A DNA stretch of 64,000 nt from JAICYJ01 sp038212095 (GCA_038212095.1 JBBQUW010000002.1:1-64000); one strand, 5' to 3'. Shown: positions 17,238 to 26,180, counted from the stretch's first letter. The notes: a model not told the origin generated them from the letters alone. Numbers and translations: made by a program.

Positions 17238-18319
17238 GCTGTGTCCTCCTGATCGATGTCTTGGGAAGTCTCGCCGATCGGCCGGTTGTGCTGCCGGTTC
17301 CAGACCAGCGTCACCCGTCGACCCTTTGCCTGCAGCGCCTCCATCGAGGAGGTGCTGAGGTTCTGCTGCACCACCACCAACTCCGCGCCGTGGTCGAGCG
17401 CCACGATGTAGCGAGTCGTCACGCCCAGGTAGACGACGTCGCGCACCGTGCCCTCGCCGCCGTTCTCGTCGGCGCCGATCGCGAAGCCGACCGGCTCCAT
17501 GCGAATCTTCTCCGGACGAACGGTGAAGCGAGCCTCGCTGCCCGTGATCGCCCGTGCCGCATCATCGGCAATCAGGTTTGAGGTGCCGACGAAGCCGGCG
17601 ATGAACGCGGTGGCGGGTCGCTCGTAGACGTCCGCCGGCGTGCCCACCTGCTCGATGCGGCCGTTGGTGAACACGGCGATGCGATCGCTCATCGTCAGCG
17701 CCTCGTCCTGGTCGTGGGTGACGAAGATGAACGTTATGCCGATCTCGCGCTGGATCGTCTTCAGCTCCATCTGCATCTCCTCGCGCAGCTTCAGGTCGAG
17801 CGCACCCAGCGGCTCGTCCAGCAGCAGCAGCTTGGGGCGGTTGACGAGCGCCCTGGCAAGCGCCACGCGCTGCCGCTGGCCGCCCGAGAGCTGCGACGGC
17901 TTTCGCTTCTCGAACCCGTCGAGGCGCACCATCGCCAGCGCGTCCGACGCGCGCTGCCGTCGCTCGGAGCGCTTGACACCCTTCACCATCAGTCCATAGG
18001 CGACGTTCTCGCCAACGGTCATATGCGGAAAGAGGGCGTAGTCCTGGAACACCGTGTTGACATCGCGCTCGTATGGCGGCAGTTTGGAGACCTCACGGCC
18101 GCCGAGCAGCACCTCGCCTGCGGTCGGGAGCTCGAAACCGGCGATCATCCGCAGCGTCGTCGTCTTTCCTGACCCCGACGGGCCGAGCAGCGTGAAGAAC
18201 TCGCCCTCCATCACGTCCAGGTCGACACCGGCCACGGCCGCGACGTCCCCGTAACGCTTCGTCAGACCGCGAAGACGAACGGCGACCGCGCCGGGGGCCT
18301 CCTCAGACTGCTGCTGCAA
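17234..18319 (-). CDS. potA: Polyamine-type ABC transporter ATPase (PotA-like)
   Basis: The 361-residue ATPase has Walker A GPSGSGKTT, the signature LSGGQRQRVALARAL, Walker B LLLLDEPLGALD and the H-loop FVTHDQDEA. A C-terminal TOBE domain follows from about residue 250. I place the start at the TTG at 18319, because GAGGAG lies four bases upstream and no ATG or GTG occurs between there and the first conserved strand. It therefore overlaps the end of the upstream aminotransferase gene by 17 bases. It powers the importer encoded by the next three genes, and the overlap implies translational coupling with gabT. Confidence 0.88.
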   Translation of the reverse strand: MQQQSEEAPGAVAVRLRGLTKRYGDVAAVAGVDLDVMEGEFFTLLGPSGSGKTTTLRMIAGFELPTAGEVLLGGREVSKLPPYERDVNTVFQDYALFPHMTVGENVAYGLMVKGVKRSERRQRASDALAMVRLDGFEKRKPSQLSGGQRQRVALARALVNRPKLLLLDEPLGALDLKLREEMQMELKTIQREIGITFIFVTHDQDEALTMSDRIAVFTNGRIEQVGTPADVYERPATAFIAGFVGTSNLIADDAARAITGSEARFTVRPEKIRMEPVGFAIGADENGGEGTVRDVVYLGVTTRYIVALDHGAELVVVQQNLSTSSMEALQAKGRRVTLVWNRQHNRPIGETSQDIDQEDTA

Positions 18320-19589
18320 GCGACTCCTCGAGGCGATCGAGGCCAAGGTCGAGCTCCTCGTCGGTGGCGGTGATCGGCACCAGGATACGCAGCACGTTGT
18401 CGTAGATGCCGGTCTTGAGCAGCAGCAACCCCCGCTCGAGCGCACCGGAGACCGTGGCTGCCGCAACCTCGGAGGCCGGCTCGCGCGACTCATGGTCGAT
18501 CACCAGCTCGATCGCGGCCATGGGACCGATGCCGCGCACCTCGCCGATCACCGGGTGCCGCGCCGCCATCGCCGTCAGCCGCTGCATCACCCGCTCGCCG
18601 AAGGCCGACGCCTGCGCCAGGAACTCATCGCTGGCGATCATCTTGATGCTCTCGACGGCGGCGGCGCACGCCACCGGGTTGCCGCCGTAGGTCGATCCCA
18701 GTCCGCCCGGGTGCACCGAGTCGATGATCTCCGCGCGGCCCACCACACCCGCCAGCGGCATGCCGGCGGCGAGCGACTTGCCCACCGTCATCAGGTCCGG
18801 CACGACACCTGAGTGCTCGATGCCCCACAGCTTGCCGGTGCGGCCCATGCCCGACTGCACCTCGTCCGAGATGTAGACGATGCCGTGCTGCTCGCACAGC
18901 GCCTTCAATCCCTGGATGAACTCCGGCGGCATCACGGTGAAGCCGCCCTCGCCCTGCACCGGCTCGAGGATCATGCAGGCCACAGCCTGCGGATCGACGT
19001 GAGCCTTGAACATGAACTCCATGCCCTTCAGCGCGTCCTCGGTGGTGACGCCGCGGTAGGGATAGGGCGCCGGCGCGCGGTAGACCTCGGGAGCGAACGG
19101 TCCCATGCCCTTCTTGTAGACAAGCTTGGACGTGAGCGTCATCGCCAGCAGCGTGCGGCCGTGGAAGCCCCGGTCAAACGTGATGACGGCGTCACGGCCG
19201 GTGTGGTAGCGGGCGATCTTGACGGCGTTCTCGACCGCCTCGGCGCCCGAGTTGACCAGCACCGCCTTCTTGGCGTGGGTGCCAGGCGAGTTCTCGCACA
19301 GCAGCTTGGCCACCTCGAGGTAGGGCTGGTACGCCGCGACCGGGAAGCACGAGTGCAGCAGCGTCTCGGCCTGCTCCTTGATCGCTGCGACAACCGCCTC
19401 AGGTGTATGGCCGATGTTGAGCACGCCGATGCCGCCGGCGAAGTCGATGTACTCCTTGCCGTCCACGTCCACCAGCCGCGCGCCGTGCGCGTGGTCGGCG
19501 ACGATCGGCGCCAGAGCCACGCCGCGGGCGACGTAGGTATCGCGCATCGCAAGCAGCGATTCCGTTCTCGATCCAACCTGGATTGCCAT
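18303..19589 (-). CDS. gabT: 4-aminobutyrate aminotransferase
   Basis: The 428-residue class-III PLP aminotransferase most resembles GABA transaminases, which turn GABA plus 2-oxoglutarate into succinate semialdehyde and glutamate. Signatures are VLVNSGAEAVENAVKIAR, FDRGFHGRTLLAM, the PLP-contacting IVYISDEVQSGMGRTG and the Schiff-base lysine in TVGKSLAAGMPLAG. I chose the ATG at 19589, since the upstream extension to 19838 is antisense to the neighbour's start and not family-like. It heads the operon with the polyamine importer and faces another class-III aminotransferase. Specificity for GABA rather than 5-aminovalerate or another omega-amino acid is inferred. Confidence 0.85.
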   Translation of the reverse strand: MAIQVGSRTESLLAMRDTYVARGVALAPIVADHAHGARLVDVDGKEYIDFAGGIGVLNIGHTPEAVVAAIKEQAETLLHSCFPVAAYQPYLEVAKLLCENSPGTHAKKAVLVNSGAEAVENAVKIARYHTGRDAVITFDRGFHGRTLLAMTLTSKLVYKKGMGPFAPEVYRAPAPYPYRGVTTEDALKGMEFMFKAHVDPQAVACMILEPVQGEGGFTVMPPEFIQGLKALCEQHGIVYISDEVQSGMGRTGKLWGIEHSGVVPDLMTVGKSLAAGMPLAGVVGRAEIIDSVHPGGLGSTYGGNPVACAAAVESIKMIASDEFLAQASAFGERVMQRLTAMAARHPVIGEVRGIGPMAAIELVIDHESREPASEVAAATVSGALERGLLLLKTGIYDNVLRILVPITATDEELDLGLDRLEESLAAAV

Positions 19590-19713
19590 CGGTGACCCCC
19601 GGTCTGCGGTGAGAGCTTTGCGCCAGCGAGTATAAGCCCAGCGGGCGGATGTGCGCTGAGAGTCCTGGTACGATTGGCCACTCTGTCCAACCGTCAAGAG
19701 AAGGACCGTCAGT

Positions 19714-21141
19714 ATGACCTCCAGCAACGGCTCCGAGGGCGCGCTGTCAAACGACACGCTGCAGGACCTCGCCAAGCGCCACCTGATGATGCACTTCACG
19801 CGCCACTCGACGTTCCGCCACGAGGACGTTCCCATCATCAGCCACGGCGAGGGCTGCTGGCTCTATGACACCAAGGGCAAGAAGTACTTCGACGGCCTGG
19901 CCGGCCTGTTTTGCACCCAGATCGGCTACAGCCACGGCGCCGAGCTGGGCGAGGCGGCGGCCAAGCAGATGGCCGAGCTGCCCTTCTACACGAACTGGAG
20001 CTATGCCCATCCGCGCGCCATCGAGCTGGCCGCCAAGGTGGCCGAGCTGGCCCCCGGCGACCTCAACCGGGCGCTGTTTGTGTCCGGCGGCTCGGAGGCC
20101 AACGAGGCGATCATCAAGATCGCGCGCCAGTTCCACCAGCTCCACGGCCAGCACCGCCGCTACAAGATGATCGCGCGCCGCATCGCCTACCACGGCACCA
20201 CGCTGGGCGCGCTCTCGCTGACTGGGATCTACTCGCTGAAGACGCCGTTCGAGCCGCTGATGCCGGGCGTTCGACACGTCTCGAACACCAACCGTTTCCG
20301 CCGACCCGAGGGCGAGTCCGAGGCAGAGTTCACGCAGTTTCTGCTGGACGAGCTGCGCGACGTGATCGAGCAGGAGGGCGCCGACTCGGTGGCCGCGGTG
20401 TTCATGGAGCCGGTACAGAACGCCGGCGGCACCTTCACGCCGCCGGAGGGCTACTTCCAGGGCGTGCGCGCGATCTGTGACGAGTACGGGATCCTTATGG
20501 TGGCAGACGAGGTGATCTGCGGTTTCGGCCGGCTGGGCGAGTGGTTCGGATCGACCCGGTACGACATCCGCCCCGACCTTGTCACCTTCGCCAAAGGCAT
20601 CGGCTCGGCGCACGTGCCGCTGGGCGGCGTGCTGATGACCGACCGGGTCGCGGCGCCGTTCCTGGAGGGCACCACGGTGCTGAACCACGGCATCACCTAC
20701 GGTGGCCATCCGGTCGCGGCCGCGGTGGCGCTGAAGAACATCGAGGTGATGGAGCGTGAGGACGTGCTCGGCAACGTCCGCCGCAACGAGCCCTACTTCC
20801 AGGAGATGCTGGACAAGCTGGCCGAGAAGCCGATCGTGGGTGACGTGCGCGGTGCCGGCTACTTCCACTCGCTCGAGCTGGTCAAGGACAAGGACACCAA
20901 GCAGACCTTCGACGAGGCGGAGTCGGAGCACCTGCTGCGCGGCTTCCTGTCGGGCAGGCTGTTCGAGGCCGGCCTGATCTGCCGCGCCGACGACCGCGGC
21001 GACCCGGTGATCCAGCTCTCGCCGCCGCTGGTCGCCGGACGTGCCGAGCTGGACTTCATCCACGACGTGCTGGACACCGTGTTGGACGAGGCCTGGGAAG
21101 AGATGCAGACCCATCGCAACCGCCAGGTCGTCCGGGGCTAG
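19714..21141 (+). CDS. Class-III omega-aminotransferase (putrescine/beta-alanine:pyruvate type)
   Basis: The 475-residue PLP enzyme belongs to the SpuC/omega-transaminase branch. Signatures are ALFVSGGSEANEAIIKIAR, RIAYHGTTLGALSLTG, the PLP-contacting ILMVADEVICGFGRLGEW and the lysine in VTFAKGIGSAHVPLGG. Members convert putrescine, beta-alanine or similar amines using pyruvate. It is divergent from gabT and the importer operon, and a PucR-type regulator follows after 12 bases. Together this suggests putrescine to 4-aminobutanal here and GABA to succinate semialdehyde by gabT; no aldehyde dehydrogenase is in the window. An AAGAGAAGGA ribosome site precedes the ATG. Confidence 0.87.
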   Translation: MTSSNGSEGALSNDTLQDLAKRHLMMHFTRHSTFRHEDVPIISHGEGCWLYDTKGKKYFDGLAGLFCTQIGYSHGAELGEAAAKQMAELPFYTNWSYAHPRAIELAAKVAELAPGDLNRALFVSGGSEANEAIIKIARQFHQLHGQHRRYKMIARRIAYHGTTLGALSLTGIYSLKTPFEPLMPGVRHVSNTNRFRRPEGESEAEFTQFLLDELRDVIEQEGADSVAAVFMEPVQNAGGTFTPPEGYFQGVRAICDEYGILMVADEVICGFGRLGEWFGSTRYDIRPDLVTFAKGIGSAHVPLGGVLMTDRVAAPFLEGTTVLNHGITYGGHPVAAAVALKNIEVMEREDVLGNVRRNEPYFQEMLDKLAEKPIVGDVRGAGYFHSLELVKDKDTKQTFDEAESEHLLRGFLSGRLFEAGLICRADDRGDPVIQLSPPLVAGRAELDFIHDVLDTVLDEAWEEMQTHRNRQVVRG

Positions 21142-21153
21142 ACCCCCGACAGC

Positions 21154-22584
21154 GTGCTCACCGTTGCCGACATCCTCGGCATCGAACAGCTCGAGATGAG
21201 CCTGGTAGGCGGGGCGGCCGGCATCGGCCGCCCCGTCCGCTGGGCGCACATCAGCGAGCTGGACGATCCCACTCCCTGGCTGCGCGGCGGCGAGCTGCTG
21301 CTGACCACAGGCCGGCCGCTGGCCGAACGGCCGGCGGAGTTCGTCCAGCAGCTCGCTTCCCACGGACTGTCTGCGCTGGGATTGGGGCTCGGCTTTGGCC
21401 ACCAGGCGATGCCAGAGGCAGCGGTCGATGCGGCCGAGCGGCTGGGATTCGCGATCTTCACCGTGCCCTACCACGTGCCGTTCATCGCGATCACGGAGGC
21501 CGTGTTCACAGCGGCAGCCGGCGACCGGGTGCAGACGCTCGAGGAGATCACCGCCCTGATGCTGGACGGACTCGAGCTGGATGCGCTGCTGGCCGGCATG
21601 GCGCGGATCACGGGAAGCGAGCTGTCGCTGTTGGACATCGGCGGCCGGCCACTGGCCGCGACCGCCACCCTGGAGCTGAACGATGACGGCGTGATCGCCC
21701 TGCCGGTGGTGACAGGGAGCCGCGCCGCCGGCCGACTGCTGGCGCGGCCCGGCGCCCGCTGCGACCAGCAGCTGCTGCACCACCTGCAGACGGTGCTGGC
21801 GGTCGAGCTGATGAAGCGCGAAGCGGTATCGGCGGCCGAGCGGCGGCTGGTCGGTGACCTGGTGGACGCGATCCTTGCCGGCGAGATGAGCAGCTCTGAG
21901 CTGCGCCGCAAGTCGTCGGCGTTCGGCCTGGACGGCGGCAGGCCGCTGGCGTTCGCCCTGCTGCGGCCGTCGCAGCGCGGCTCGCGAGCGCTGGTCGAGC
22001 TGGCCGAGCGGGCCGGCGAGCTGGGCCCCTCGGCGGTGCGGGACGGCGGGGTGGCGGTGCTGATAGAGGCCGCCGACGATGCGCAGGCCGAGGCGGTGGC
22101 GGCGCGACTGCTGGCCGGCACCGGCGCCGGGTCGATCGGCGTGGGACGCGTCCGCGACGATCCGGCCGACCTGCGAGCCAGCTACGACGAGGCGCTGTAT
22201 GCGGTCGAAGCGCGAACGCCCAACGGCCACCCTGAGGTCGCCACCTTCCGCGATCTGGGCTCCGTGCAGCTGCTGCTGTCGCTGCAGGGGGACCGCGGCG
22301 TGGAGCTGTTCTGCGACTCGACGCTTGGGCCGCTGGTCGACCACGACCAGGCACATGGCTCGGCGCTGATCGAGTCGCTGCGGGCCTACATCGAGGCCAA
22401 CGGCCGCTGGGCCGAGGCGGCGACCGCGCTCTCGGTGCACCGACACACGCTGCGCTATCGGGTACGCAAGATCGAGGAGCTGACCGGCCGTGACCTCTCG
22501 TCGGCCGGCGATCGGCTGGAGCTGTGGCTGGCCCTGCGAGCGCACCAGCTCCGTACACCCCGCACCGAACTGGAGCACGCATGA
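21154..22584 (+). CDS. PucR-family transcriptional regulator
   Basis: This 476-residue regulator has an N-terminal PucR ligand domain (about residues 1-120: LTVADILG, then WAHISELDDPTPWLRGGELLLTTG). The middle region is GGDEF-like/GAF-like. A C-terminal PucR helix-turn-helix ends the protein, with LIESLRAYIEANGRWAEAATALSVHRHTLRYRVRKIEELTGRDL. PucR proteins usually activate nitrogen-compound catabolism such as purines, GABA or polyamines. Here it lies between the aminotransferase gene and a saccharopine-dehydrogenase-like gene, whose start overlaps its stop (ATGA). It is the natural candidate regulator of the whole polyamine locus. Confidence 0.88.
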   Translation: MLTVADILGIEQLEMSLVGGAAGIGRPVRWAHISELDDPTPWLRGGELLLTTGRPLAERPAEFVQQLASHGLSALGLGLGFGHQAMPEAAVDAAERLGFAIFTVPYHVPFIAITEAVFTAAAGDRVQTLEEITALMLDGLELDALLAGMARITGSELSLLDIGGRPLAATATLELNDDGVIALPVVTGSRAAGRLLARPGARCDQQLLHHLQTVLAVELMKREAVSAAERRLVGDLVDAILAGEMSSSELRRKSSAFGLDGGRPLAFALLRPSQRGSRALVELAERAGELGPSAVRDGGVAVLIEAADDAQAEAVAARLLAGTGAGSIGVGRVRDDPADLRASYDEALYAVEARTPNGHPEVATFRDLGSVQLLLSLQGDRGVELFCDSTLGPLVDHDQAHGSALIESLRAYIEANGRWAEAATALSVHRHTLRYRVRKIEELTGRDLSSAGDRLELWLALRAHQLRTPRTELEHA

Positions 22585-23717
22585 CCTGTGTTGCCGTAGT
22601 CGGCGCTGCCGGAATCATCGGCCCCGCCATCGTCGCCACTCTGGCCGAGCACGAGGCCGTGCACGAGATCCGCTGCCTGGACGTGAACGCTGACGGCGCC
22701 CGCGCGGTTGCCGAGGCCCACGGCGGCGGCCGTGCCACCGGCGGCGGCCTCGACATCACAGACTCTGCGGCCGCGCGGACAGCGCTGGACGGCGCGACCG
22801 TGCTGTTGAACACGGCCGCCTACCGAATCAACCTGGCGGCGATGGAGGTGGCGCTGGACGCGGGCGCCCACTACCTCGACCTGGGCGGCCTGTACCACGT
22901 CACACGCCGCCAGCTCGAGCTGGACGAACGCTTTCGCGAGGCCGGCCTGCTGGCGGTGCTGGGGATGGGATCCACGCCGGGCAAGACGAACGTGATGGCC
23001 GCACACGCGGTGCAGCGTCTGGGCGGCAGGATCGAGCGGGTCGTGGTGGCCGCCGCCGGCCGCGACCCCAAGCCACCGGCAGGGCCGTTGGTCGCGCCGT
23101 ATGCGGTCGAGACGATCCTGGACGAGCTATCGATGCCCACGCCGGTGGTGCGCGGCGGGCGGGATGTCTTCCTCGAACCGCTCACCGACGCCGGCACGGT
23201 CGAGTTCGGCGAGCCGGCCGGTGCCGCGCCGACGATCTACACGATCCACTCCGAGCAGGCCACGTTCGCCGAGAGCTTCGGAGCCTCCGAGGTCAGCTTC
23301 CAGCTCTCGCTGAACCCGGTATTCCTGGACAAGATCCGGCTGCTGACCGACCTTGGCCTGGCCGGCACCGAGCCGCTCGACGTGCGTGGGAGCGCGGTGG
23401 TGCCGCGCCACGTGCTGTTGGCGCTGATGGCCCGGCTTCCCAAGGCGTCGCCGTCCCACGAGGCCTTCGGCATCCATCGGGTCGAGGTGTACGGCGAGCA
23501 CGGCGTGGCGGTGACCGAGTGCGTGACGCGCTCGGTCGAGCGGCTGGCCTTCGGCGGCGGTGTGCTCTCGACCGCCTGCCCGCCGGCGGTGGTCGCCGAC
23601 ATGATCTGCCGGGACGAGCTGCCCGAGCGCGGCGTGCTGCCGTCGGAGAGGGTGGTGCCATTTGGCCAGCTATTCGAGCGGTTGGAGCGCTACGGCGTCA
23701 CCGTGCGCGACGCCTGA
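22581..23717 (+). CDS. Saccharopine dehydrogenase-like NAD(P)-dependent oxidoreductase
   Basis: The 378-residue enzyme has an N-terminal Rossmann fold (MTCVAVVGAAGIIGPAIVATL). The family's middle segments are TVLLNTAAYRINLAAMEVALDAGAHYLDLGG and LAVLGMGSTPGKTNVMA. The family covers saccharopine dehydrogenase, lysine 6-dehydrogenase and carboxynorspermidine dehydrogenase, all acting on diamines or diamino acids. That matches the neighbouring polyamine and omega-amine transaminases, so a role in lysine or polyamine conversion is plausible. Start and stop with the PucR gene overlap as ATGA. It is the last gene of the plus-strand operon and is followed by a strong terminator-like hairpin. Confidence 0.8.
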   Translation: MTCVAVVGAAGIIGPAIVATLAEHEAVHEIRCLDVNADGARAVAEAHGGGRATGGGLDITDSAAARTALDGATVLLNTAAYRINLAAMEVALDAGAHYLDLGGLYHVTRRQLELDERFREAGLLAVLGMGSTPGKTNVMAAHAVQRLGGRIERVVVAAAGRDPKPPAGPLVAPYAVETILDELSMPTPVVRGGRDVFLEPLTDAGTVEFGEPAGAAPTIYTIHSEQATFAESFGASEVSFQLSLNPVFLDKIRLLTDLGLAGTEPLDVRGSAVVPRHVLLALMARLPKASPSHEAFGIHRVEVYGEHGVAVTECVTRSVERLAFGGGVLSTACPPAVVADMICRDELPERGVLPSERVVPFGQLFERLERYGVTVRDA

Positions 23718-23885
23718 CAACCAAGGGCTCGAAAAGCCACCGCGTGAGCGAGAGCGACGCCCAGAGGGCCGACGACAGGCTAGGGCGTCGAAAACCGAGC
23801 GTCGCCAGGAGCGTGGGCGGTACTGTGCTTCGCACGGCCCAACCGACGCGACGCCGCGAGGCGACGGTTTGCAGGCGCCCCTGGC
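23718..23885. other. Non-coding stretch with several strong stems between convergent genes
   Basis: Three pairings can be drawn: CGACGCCC (23755-23762) with GGGCGTCG (23783-23790); GTGC with GCAC around a short loop near 23826-23836; and a longer AAACC...GTCGCC arm near 23792 with GGCGACGGTTT near 23860. No reading frame here is family-like. It could be part of a 3' UTR, a repeat or an unrecognised RNA. It does not match SRP, RNase P or tmRNA signatures that I know. Confidence 0.35.
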
Positions 23886-23914
23886 GGGGGCCGGCCCGTT
23901 TTCGGGCCGCCCCC
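23886..23914. terminator. Bidirectional terminator-like hairpin
   Basis: GGGGG at 23886-23890 and CGGCCCG at 23892-23898 pair with CGGGCCG at 23903-23909 and CCCCC at 23910-23914 around a TTTT loop, with one bulged C. The stem sits seven bases before the stop of the minus-strand gene and after the plus-strand operon, so it can act on both. Confidence 0.7.
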
Positions 23915-23920
23915 CGACTA

Positions 23921-24337
23921 CTACCCCAAGAGCTTTTTGACGCCGTCGAGCCGCTTGCGAAGGTCGCTTACCTCGCCTGCCTGCGCCTTGACGGCATCCG
24001 CCAGCGCCTGGATGTTCTGCACCAGCGAGTGCGTCAGCGCGTCGATGTCGGACGCCGACGATGACACTGCGCGGGTCGCGCGCCGTCCACCTCGCCGTGC
24101 CGCGGCCGCGGGTGCGGCCTTCGCGCTGCTGACCCGCCGCGCTCCGGCCTTGCCCTTGCGCAGTGAGCCGCCCGCGCGCTTTCGCGCGACGCGGTAGTAG
24201 TTGGCGGCGACCGTGCCCGCCCGCCGGCCGGAGTCGGTCGAGATCTTCGCGAACGCCTCCGTCCGGTTCATGCCACCTGCGACCAACTTCTCAACCTGAT
24301 CGAATATCTGCTCGCCGATCTCTCCCGAACGGGGCAT
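23921..24337 (-). CDS. Small basic protein with helix-turn-helix-like start and C-terminal coiled coil
   Basis: I do not recognise a named family. The 138-residue protein has three parts. Residues 1-52 form a helical region (GEIGEQIFDQVEKLVAGGMN, then EAFAKISTDSGRRAGTVAANYYRVARKR) that could be a DNA-binding fold. Residues 53-92 are a low-complexity linker rich in Lys, Arg, Ala and Gly. Residues 95-138 form a heptad-like coiled coil (ALADAVKAQAGEVSDLRKRLDGVKKLLG). The layout suggests a nucleoid-associated or regulatory protein that oligomerises through the tail; this is inference. A GAGGTG ribosome site lies five bases before the ATG. Confidence 0.7.
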   Translation of the reverse strand: MPRSGEIGEQIFDQVEKLVAGGMNRTEAFAKISTDSGRRAGTVAANYYRVARKRAGGSLRKGKAGARRVSSAKAAPAAAARRGGRRATRAVSSSASDIDALTHSLVQNIQALADAVKAQAGEVSDLRKRLDGVKKLLG

Positions 24338-24400
24338 CTTTCACCTCATCGTCGAATGACAGCAATAGCCTACGCGCGCACTGTACATGAACGCGAGTTC

Positions 24401-26038
24401 CTACATGTGGGTACGCGCGCTGCGATAACGACGAATGAGGGCGTTCGTTGATGAATCATGAGACAGCTCTGGATCGGGATCACTCAGCAGCTCATCCGCG
24501 ATCCGCTTTGCCAATACCTTGCCCAGCTCGACACCCCACTGATCGAACGAGTTGATGTTCCAGATCACGCCCTGGGTGAAGACGCTGTGTTCATACAACG
24601 AGACCAGCGTGCCCAAAGCGTACGGAGTCAAACGGTCGGCAAGGATCGTGGTGGTCGGCCGGTTGCCCTCGAAAACGCGATGACGAGCCAGCGCGCCCGC
24701 GGCGCCCTTCTGCTCGACCTGCTCCAGGGTCTTGCCGAACGCGAGCGCCTCGGTCTGCGCGAAGACGTTCGCCATCAACAGATCGTGATGCTTGCCGAGC
24801 GGGTTGAGGCTTGTACAGAACCCGATGAAGTCACACGGTATCAGTGACGTTCCCTGATGGATCAGCTGGTAGAACGAGTGCTGGCCATTTGTGCCCGGCT
24901 CCCCCCAGACGATTGCTCCGGTGGCCGTGTCGACAGCGGATCCGTCGAGCGTGACGCTCTTTCCGTTGCTCTCCATGGTCAACTGCTGGAGGTAGGCCGG
25001 GAAACGCTTGAGATACTGATCGTAGGGCAGCACCGCCACTGTCTGGGCAGAGAAGAAGTCGGCGTACCACACCGACAGCAGTCCCATCAACACGGGCAGG
25101 TTCCGCTCGAAGGGAGTCGTGCGGAAGTGCGCGTCCATGGCATGGAAGCCGGCCAGCATCTCCCCGAATGCCTCCGGTCCCACCGAGAGCATGGTGGAGA
25201 GGCCGATCGCGGAGTCCATCGAGTAGCGCCCGCCGACCCAGTCCCAGAACTCGAACATGTTGTCGAGGTCGATGCCGAACGCCGACACCTGGTCGGCTGC
25301 GGTGGACACGGCCACGAAGTGCTTTGCGATCGCGGCCTCATCTCCCAGGCCGGCCACCGCCCACTCACGGGCGGAGCGCGCGTTGGTCATCGTCTCGAGC
25401 GTCGTGAACGTCTTCGAGGCGATGATGAACAGCGTCTCGGCGGCGTCGAGGTCACGCAGCGTCTCGCTGATGTCGGTGCCATCCACGTTGGAGACGAAAC
25501 GAAACACCATCTCGCGCCGGCTGAAGTGGCGCAACGCCTCGTATGCCATCACCGGACCCAGGTCGGATCCGCCGATACCTATATTGACGACGTTGCGAAT
25601 AGGCTTGCCGCTGTGCCCTGTCCATTCACCGTTCCGCACACGTTGTACGAACGCCGACATCCGGTCGAGCACCTCGTGCACCTGTGTGACCACGTCCACG
25701 CCGTCGACCACGATCGAGTGGTCGCGGGGCGCGCGCAGAGCGACGTGCAGCACCGAGCGGTGCTCGGTGATGTTGATCGGCCGGCCGCCGAACATCGCCT
25801 CGATCCGTTCGGGCAGCCCGCGCTCACGGGCCAGTTCCACCAGCAGACGGAGCGTCTCGTCGGTGACGCGGTGCTTCGAGTAATCCATGAACAGGCCGGC
25901 CGCCTCGGCATTCAGCCGCTCCCCTCGGCTGGGGTCGTCGGCGAACAGGTCGCGCAGGTGTCTCTCGCCGATTGCCGCGTGGTGCTGCTCGAGCGCTCGC
26001 CATGATTCCGTCTCGCGTAGCCGTTGTGCGGCAACCAT
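24401..26038 (-). CDS. pgi: Glucose-6-phosphate isomerase
   Basis: This 545-residue cytoplasmic enzyme interconverts glucose 6-phosphate and fructose 6-phosphate. Length and order fit the E. coli-like long form (about 549). Signatures are VVNIGIGGSDLGPVMAYEAL, the family motif DWVGGRYSMDSAIGLS, the catalytic GEPGTNGQHSFYQLIHQG and the C-terminal FDQWGVELGKVLAKRI. I place the start at the ATG at 26038, because the frame upstream (to a TTG at 26074) adds residues not found in the family. No strong ribosome site is seen. It is monocistronic and divergent from the leuA leader region. Confidence 0.95.
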   Translation of the reverse strand: MVAAQRLRETESWRALEQHHAAIGERHLRDLFADDPSRGERLNAEAAGLFMDYSKHRVTDETLRLLVELARERGLPERIEAMFGGRPINITEHRSVLHVALRAPRDHSIVVDGVDVVTQVHEVLDRMSAFVQRVRNGEWTGHSGKPIRNVVNIGIGGSDLGPVMAYEALRHFSRREMVFRFVSNVDGTDISETLRDLDAAETLFIIASKTFTTLETMTNARSAREWAVAGLGDEAAIAKHFVAVSTAADQVSAFGIDLDNMFEFWDWVGGRYSMDSAIGLSTMLSVGPEAFGEMLAGFHAMDAHFRTTPFERNLPVLMGLLSVWYADFFSAQTVAVLPYDQYLKRFPAYLQQLTMESNGKSVTLDGSAVDTATGAIVWGEPGTNGQHSFYQLIHQGTSLIPCDFIGFCTSLNPLGKHHDLLMANVFAQTEALAFGKTLEQVEQKGAAGALARHRVFEGNRPTTTILADRLTPYALGTLVSLYEHSVFTQGVIWNINSFDQWGVELGKVLAKRIADELLSDPDPELSHDSSTNALIRRYRSARTHM

Positions 26039-26109
26039 TCCGGTCTCGCTTCCTGGAGGGTGCAGAACCGGCAACGTACATCAACGCGCGCCTCGCGCCG
26101 GGATGCCGT

Positions 26110-26138
26110 TTGACTCGCCGCGACAGCGGCCCTATTCT
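26110..26138 (+). promoter_or_regulatory. Promoter of the leuA leader transcript
   Basis: TTGACT at 26110-26115 and TATTCT at 26133-26138 are separated by exactly 17 bases, a good sigma-70-class match. Transcription would start near 26145. An ATG at 26149 then lies almost at the 5' end and is in frame with the leucine-rich leader peptide. Confidence 0.65.
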
Positions 26139-26180
26139 GTGCAGCACGATGCCGAGCCGAGCCACGTCACAGGAGTTCTC

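Noticed and set aside
19747..22578. A 943-codon minus-strand open frame
   Set aside because: It lies antisense to the aminotransferase and PucR genes, which carry clear family motifs. Long antisense frames are expected at this GC content, and the translation is low-complexity with no domain.
23718..23885. SRP RNA, RNase P RNA or tmRNA
   Set aside because: The stretch is structured, but the hallmark conserved loops of these RNAs were not found.
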